Of a stretch of DNA of 64,000 nt, positions 61,034 through 64,000 are shown piece by piece; position 1 is the first letter of the stretch, and each line of letters begins with the position of its first letter. Both the position numbers and the translations under genes were made by a program. Source of the stretch: an uncultured Algibacter sp. (GTDB taxonomy: Bacteria; Bacteroidota; Bacteroidia; Flavobacteriales; Flavobacteriaceae). A model generated the notes under the pieces. The model searched no databases. It was not told the origin of the DNA and worked only from the letters and a program-made list of their open reading frames with translations. The stretch spans positions 186,001 to 250,000 of the forward strand of contig NZ_CANKXK010000002.1 of the NCBI RefSeq assembly GCF_947487605.1, written 5' to 3'.

Positions 61034-62971
61034 TTATTTGTTAATTTTGAAAATATGAAAGGGCAATGTTGGGTGTAACTCTACAAAGTTCCATTCGTTA
61101 TGCCAATTGTATCGGCTATCTGTAATTAAATCATGCATTTCAAGGTTGTGACCTGCAGGAACACCTAGTTCGTATAATGGTAATTGTACGGTTCCTTGTT
61201 GTGAATTGTATGCATCTAAACTAATAATGACGAAAATTCCATTCGTTCTGTCATCATTCCACTTATAAAACGCCAAAAGGTTATCGTTTTCTATGTGACA
61301 AAATTTAATATTATTGGTTTGTTGTAATGCTTCATTGTGATTTCTTATATAATTAATCTTAGCGATTATAGTAATAAGTTTATTTTGAAGCGACCAATCA
61401 TAATTTGTTATTTGAAATTTTTCAGAATTTAGGTATTCTTCTTTACCTAGCAGAGAATCTGACAACATATATTCAAAAACAGGCCCATAAATTCCTATAC
61501 TGGAACTTAATGTTGCAGCAAGAGCATAACGCTGAATATGTTTGGACTCATTAGAACCTTGTAAATGATAAGGGTTTATATCTGGTGTGTTTGGCCAGAA
61601 GTTAGGTTGCATATATTCTTTTAACTCGCTTTGAGTAAGTTCGGTAATATATTCAATTAGTTCGTGCTTAGAATTACGCCATGTAAAATACGTATAAGAC
61701 TGTGTATAACCTTGCTTTGCTAATTGCTGCATTACTTTTGGAGCAGTAAACGCTTCAGCTAAGAAAATAACATCAGGATGGTTGGCTTTTACATTTTTAA
61801 TAATCCAGTTCCAGAATAGGAAAGGTTTTGTGTGCGGATTATCGACTCTAAATACTTTAATACCGCAATCTATCCAGTATAACAAAATATCTAAACACTC
61901 GTTCCAAAGTGCTTTATAATCTTCACTTTCCCAATATATTGGTAAAATATCCTGATATTTTTTTGGTGGATTTTCTGCATATTGAACAGTACCATCTGGT
62001 CGCCATTTAAACCATTTTGGATGATCTTTAACCCAAGGATGGTCTGGAGCGGCCTGTAACGCATAATCCATCGCAATTTCTAAGTTATTTTCTTGAGCTT
62101 TTTGAATTAAGGATTTAAAATCATCAAGAGAGCCTAATTGTGGGTGGATATCTTTATGTCCTCCAAATCTAGACCCAACACCCCATGTGGAGCCAACGTC
62201 TCCTTCTTTAGCTTCGGTAGTATTGTTTTTACCCTTTCTATTAACTTCACCTATTGGATGAATAGGGGGTAAGTAAACAACATCGAATCCCATATTTTTT
62301 ACTCGAGGAAGCAAACGTTCGCAATCTTTAAACGTTCCATGCACACCTTCTTTTTCTGAAGCAGAACGAGGGAAGAATTCATACCAAGTACTAAATCGTG
62401 CTCGTTTTCTATCTACATAAACCTGGTATTCTGCTGATGTATTGTCAAGGATTTTTATTGGATTATCATAAAAAAGTTGATATAGTTTCTCTGAAGCGGC
62501 TTCGGTTATGGACTCACCATAATGAGTTTCATTTTTAAAAATGTTATACAAGTGATCCAAATAGGTTTTATTCTTAGCACTTACTTTTTTTGAGATAGCT
62601 TTTACATACTCGGCCCCTTCTAATAACTCTGAAGACACATGTTGCCCGTCTTCAATTTTTCTAATAAGCCCATGCCTCCAATTAAGTGCATAATCTACCC
62701 ATGCCTGAACCTTATAGCTGTAAAAGCCTTGTGTCTCAACTTTAAACGAAGCTTTCCACTCATCATTTGAATCAAGTGACATTCTAACTTCTTTCCAGCT
62801 TTTGCCACTCTCATGCTTAAATAAAACAGAGACTCCAAGCACATCGTGTCCATCTGCAAGAATATGAGCTTCTACATTAAAAATTTCGTTAACTACACGT
62901 TTTACAAAAAATTTACCACAATTAACACTTGGCGACACATAATCAATAACAACTCTTTTTTGGTCTTTCAT
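61034..62971 (-). CDS. glgE: Alpha-1,4-glucan:maltose-1-phosphate maltosyltransferase (GH13_3)
   Basis: YEFFPRS, VYLPPIHPIGEVNRKGKNN, VFRVDNPHTKPF, FLAEAFTAPKVM. Confidence 0.9.
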   Translation of the reverse strand: MKDQKRVVIDYVSPSVNCGKFFVKRVVNEIFNVEAHILADGHDVLGVSVLFKHESGKSWKEVRMSLDSNDEWKASFKVETQGFYSYKVQAWVDYALNWRHGLIRKIEDGQHVSSELLEGAEYVKAISKKVSAKNKTYLDHLYNIFKNETHYGESITEAASEKLYQLFYDNPIKILDNTSAEYQVYVDRKRARFSTWYEFFPRSASEKEGVHGTFKDCERLLPRVKNMGFDVVYLPPIHPIGEVNRKGKNNTTEAKEGDVGSTWGVGSRFGGHKDIHPQLGSLDDFKSLIQKAQENNLEIAMDYALQAAPDHPWVKDHPKWFKWRPDGTVQYAENPPKKYQDILPIYWESEDYKALWNECLDILLYWIDCGIKVFRVDNPHTKPFLFWNWIIKNVKANHPDVIFLAEAFTAPKVMQQLAKQGYTQSYTYFTWRNSKHELIEYITELTQSELKEYMQPNFWPNTPDINPYHLQGSNESKHIQRYALAATLSSSIGIYGPVFEYMLSDSLLGKEEYLNSEKFQITNYDWSLQNKLITIIAKINYIRNHNEALQQTNNIKFCHIENDNLLAFYKWNDDRTNGIFVIISLDAYNSQQGTVQLPLYELGVPAGHNLEMHDLITDSRYNWHNEWNFVELHPTLPFHIFKINK

Positions 62972-63003
62972 ATTTAAATTGGTTATGCTTTAAAAATAAA
63001 AGT

Positions 63004-64000
63004 TTATATAACAGTTCCTCTAGGTATTGTTGCGTCTTTCTTGATTACCACAATACCATCTTTAATTAAATAGGTGTCCGTTTCTGTATCTTCTAAATGC
63101 TTTCCGCCATTTATTCTTACATCATCACCAATACGACAGTTCTTGTCTATAATGGCGTTCTTTATAAAGCAGCGTTCTCCTATACCCATAAGAATATCTA
63201 TTTTGTTGCTATCAATTTCTGCTAAGGTTTCGTAATAATCACTTCCCATCATGTAGGTATTGATTATTGTAGATTCGTCTCCAATTCTTGAACGGATACC
63301 AATTACAGATTGTTCAATTTTTGCAGCACTAATAATACATCCTTCAGAAATCACTGCTTTTTCTAACATGGTTCCAGAAACTTTTGTGGTTGGCAACATT
63401 CGCGCTCTGGTGTAGATGCGTTTTTTCTTATCGTATAAATCAAATTTTGGGATATCATTGGTTAAGCCAAGATTGGCTTCGAAAAAGGAGTCAATGTTTC
63501 CAATATCTGTCCAATAGCCTTCATATTGGTAACTTACAGTTTTATGTTTGTCAATAGCCTGAGGAATAATTTCTTTGCCAAAATCATTTGTGTCAGGGTT
63601 TTTCATTAAGTCTGTTAACAAATCTCTATTAAACACATAAATACCCATAGATGCTAAGTAGTGACGCCCTTCGTTTTTCATTTCATCACTTACATCTGAT
63701 GTCCACTCTGGCAATAAACTAGCATCTGGTTTTTCTATAAAGGAAGTGATGACATTTTTATCGTCAGATTTTAAAATACCAAATTCTGTAGCGTCTTTTG
63801 CATTAACAGGGATGGTGGCTATAGATATTTTGGCTTTGCTTTTTTCGTGTTCATTAATTAAATGGTCATAATCCATTTGGTACAATTGATCACCAGATAG
63901 GATTAAGAAATAATCAAATTCATGACTTAAGAAATGATGCATACTTTGGCGAACAGCATCTGCTGTTCCTTGAAACCAGGTCTTGTTATGTGGGGTTTGT
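63004..64000 (-). CDS. glgC: Glucose-1-phosphate adenylyltransferase, 5' end beyond window
   Basis: Frame stays open to 64000: QTPHNKTWFQGTADAVRQSMHHF...DYFLILSGDQLYQMDY; left-handed beta-helix C-terminus. Confidence 0.9.
   Translation of the reverse strand, partial: QTPHNKTWFQGTADAVRQSMHHFLSHEFDYFLILSGDQLYQMDYDHLINEHEKSKAKISIATIPVNAKDATEFGILKSDDKNVITSFIEKPDASLLPEWTSDVSDEMKNEGRHYLASMGIYVFNRDLLTDLMKNPDTNDFGKEIIPQAIDKHKTVSYQYEGYWTDIGNIDSFFEANLGLTNDIPKFDLYDKKKRIYTRARMLPTTKVSGTMLEKAVISEGCIISAAKIEQSVIGIRSRIGDESTIINTYMMGSDYYETLAEIDSNKIDILMGIGERCFIKNAIIDKNCRIGDDVRINGGKHLEDTETDTYLIKDGIVVIKKDATIPRGTVI

Overview
AT-rich Bacteroidota (Flavobacteriaceae-like) chromosomal window. Positions ~1.6-33.5 kb hold a large, almost entirely minus-strand polysaccharide utilisation locus whose enzyme set (GH16, GH30, four GH17-like proteins, a ~1150 aa GH94/GH149-type phosphorylase, GH2-like protein) fits beta-1,3/1,6-glucan (laminarin-type) use. 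It appears split into (i) a SusC/SusD/surface-lipoprotein unit, (ii) a second outer-membrane/surface enzyme unit, (iii) a mostly cytoplasmic degradation and transport unit, plus (iv) a propeller/Y_Y_Y/LuxR-HTH regulator. Positions ~33.6-56.4 kb are mostly ordinary genes (rnr, rpiB, CDF transporter, S41 protease, rnpA, peptidases, SulP/USP/CPA transport genes). Positions ~56.5-64 kb carry a glycogen/alpha-glucan cluster (GH31, glgB, glgE, glgC). The observations I consider most worth follow-up are: tandem TGTATNGG repeats at 11-bp spacing upstream of three PUL transcription units; a 22-nt element shared by two PUL leaders at nearly the same distance from those repeats; a glycosidase TIM barrel that seems fused to an outer-membrane beta-barrel; and an AT-rich intergenic region with DnaA-box-like sites. 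No tRNA, rRNA, CRISPR array or transposase was recognised. All family assignments were made by eye without database searches.
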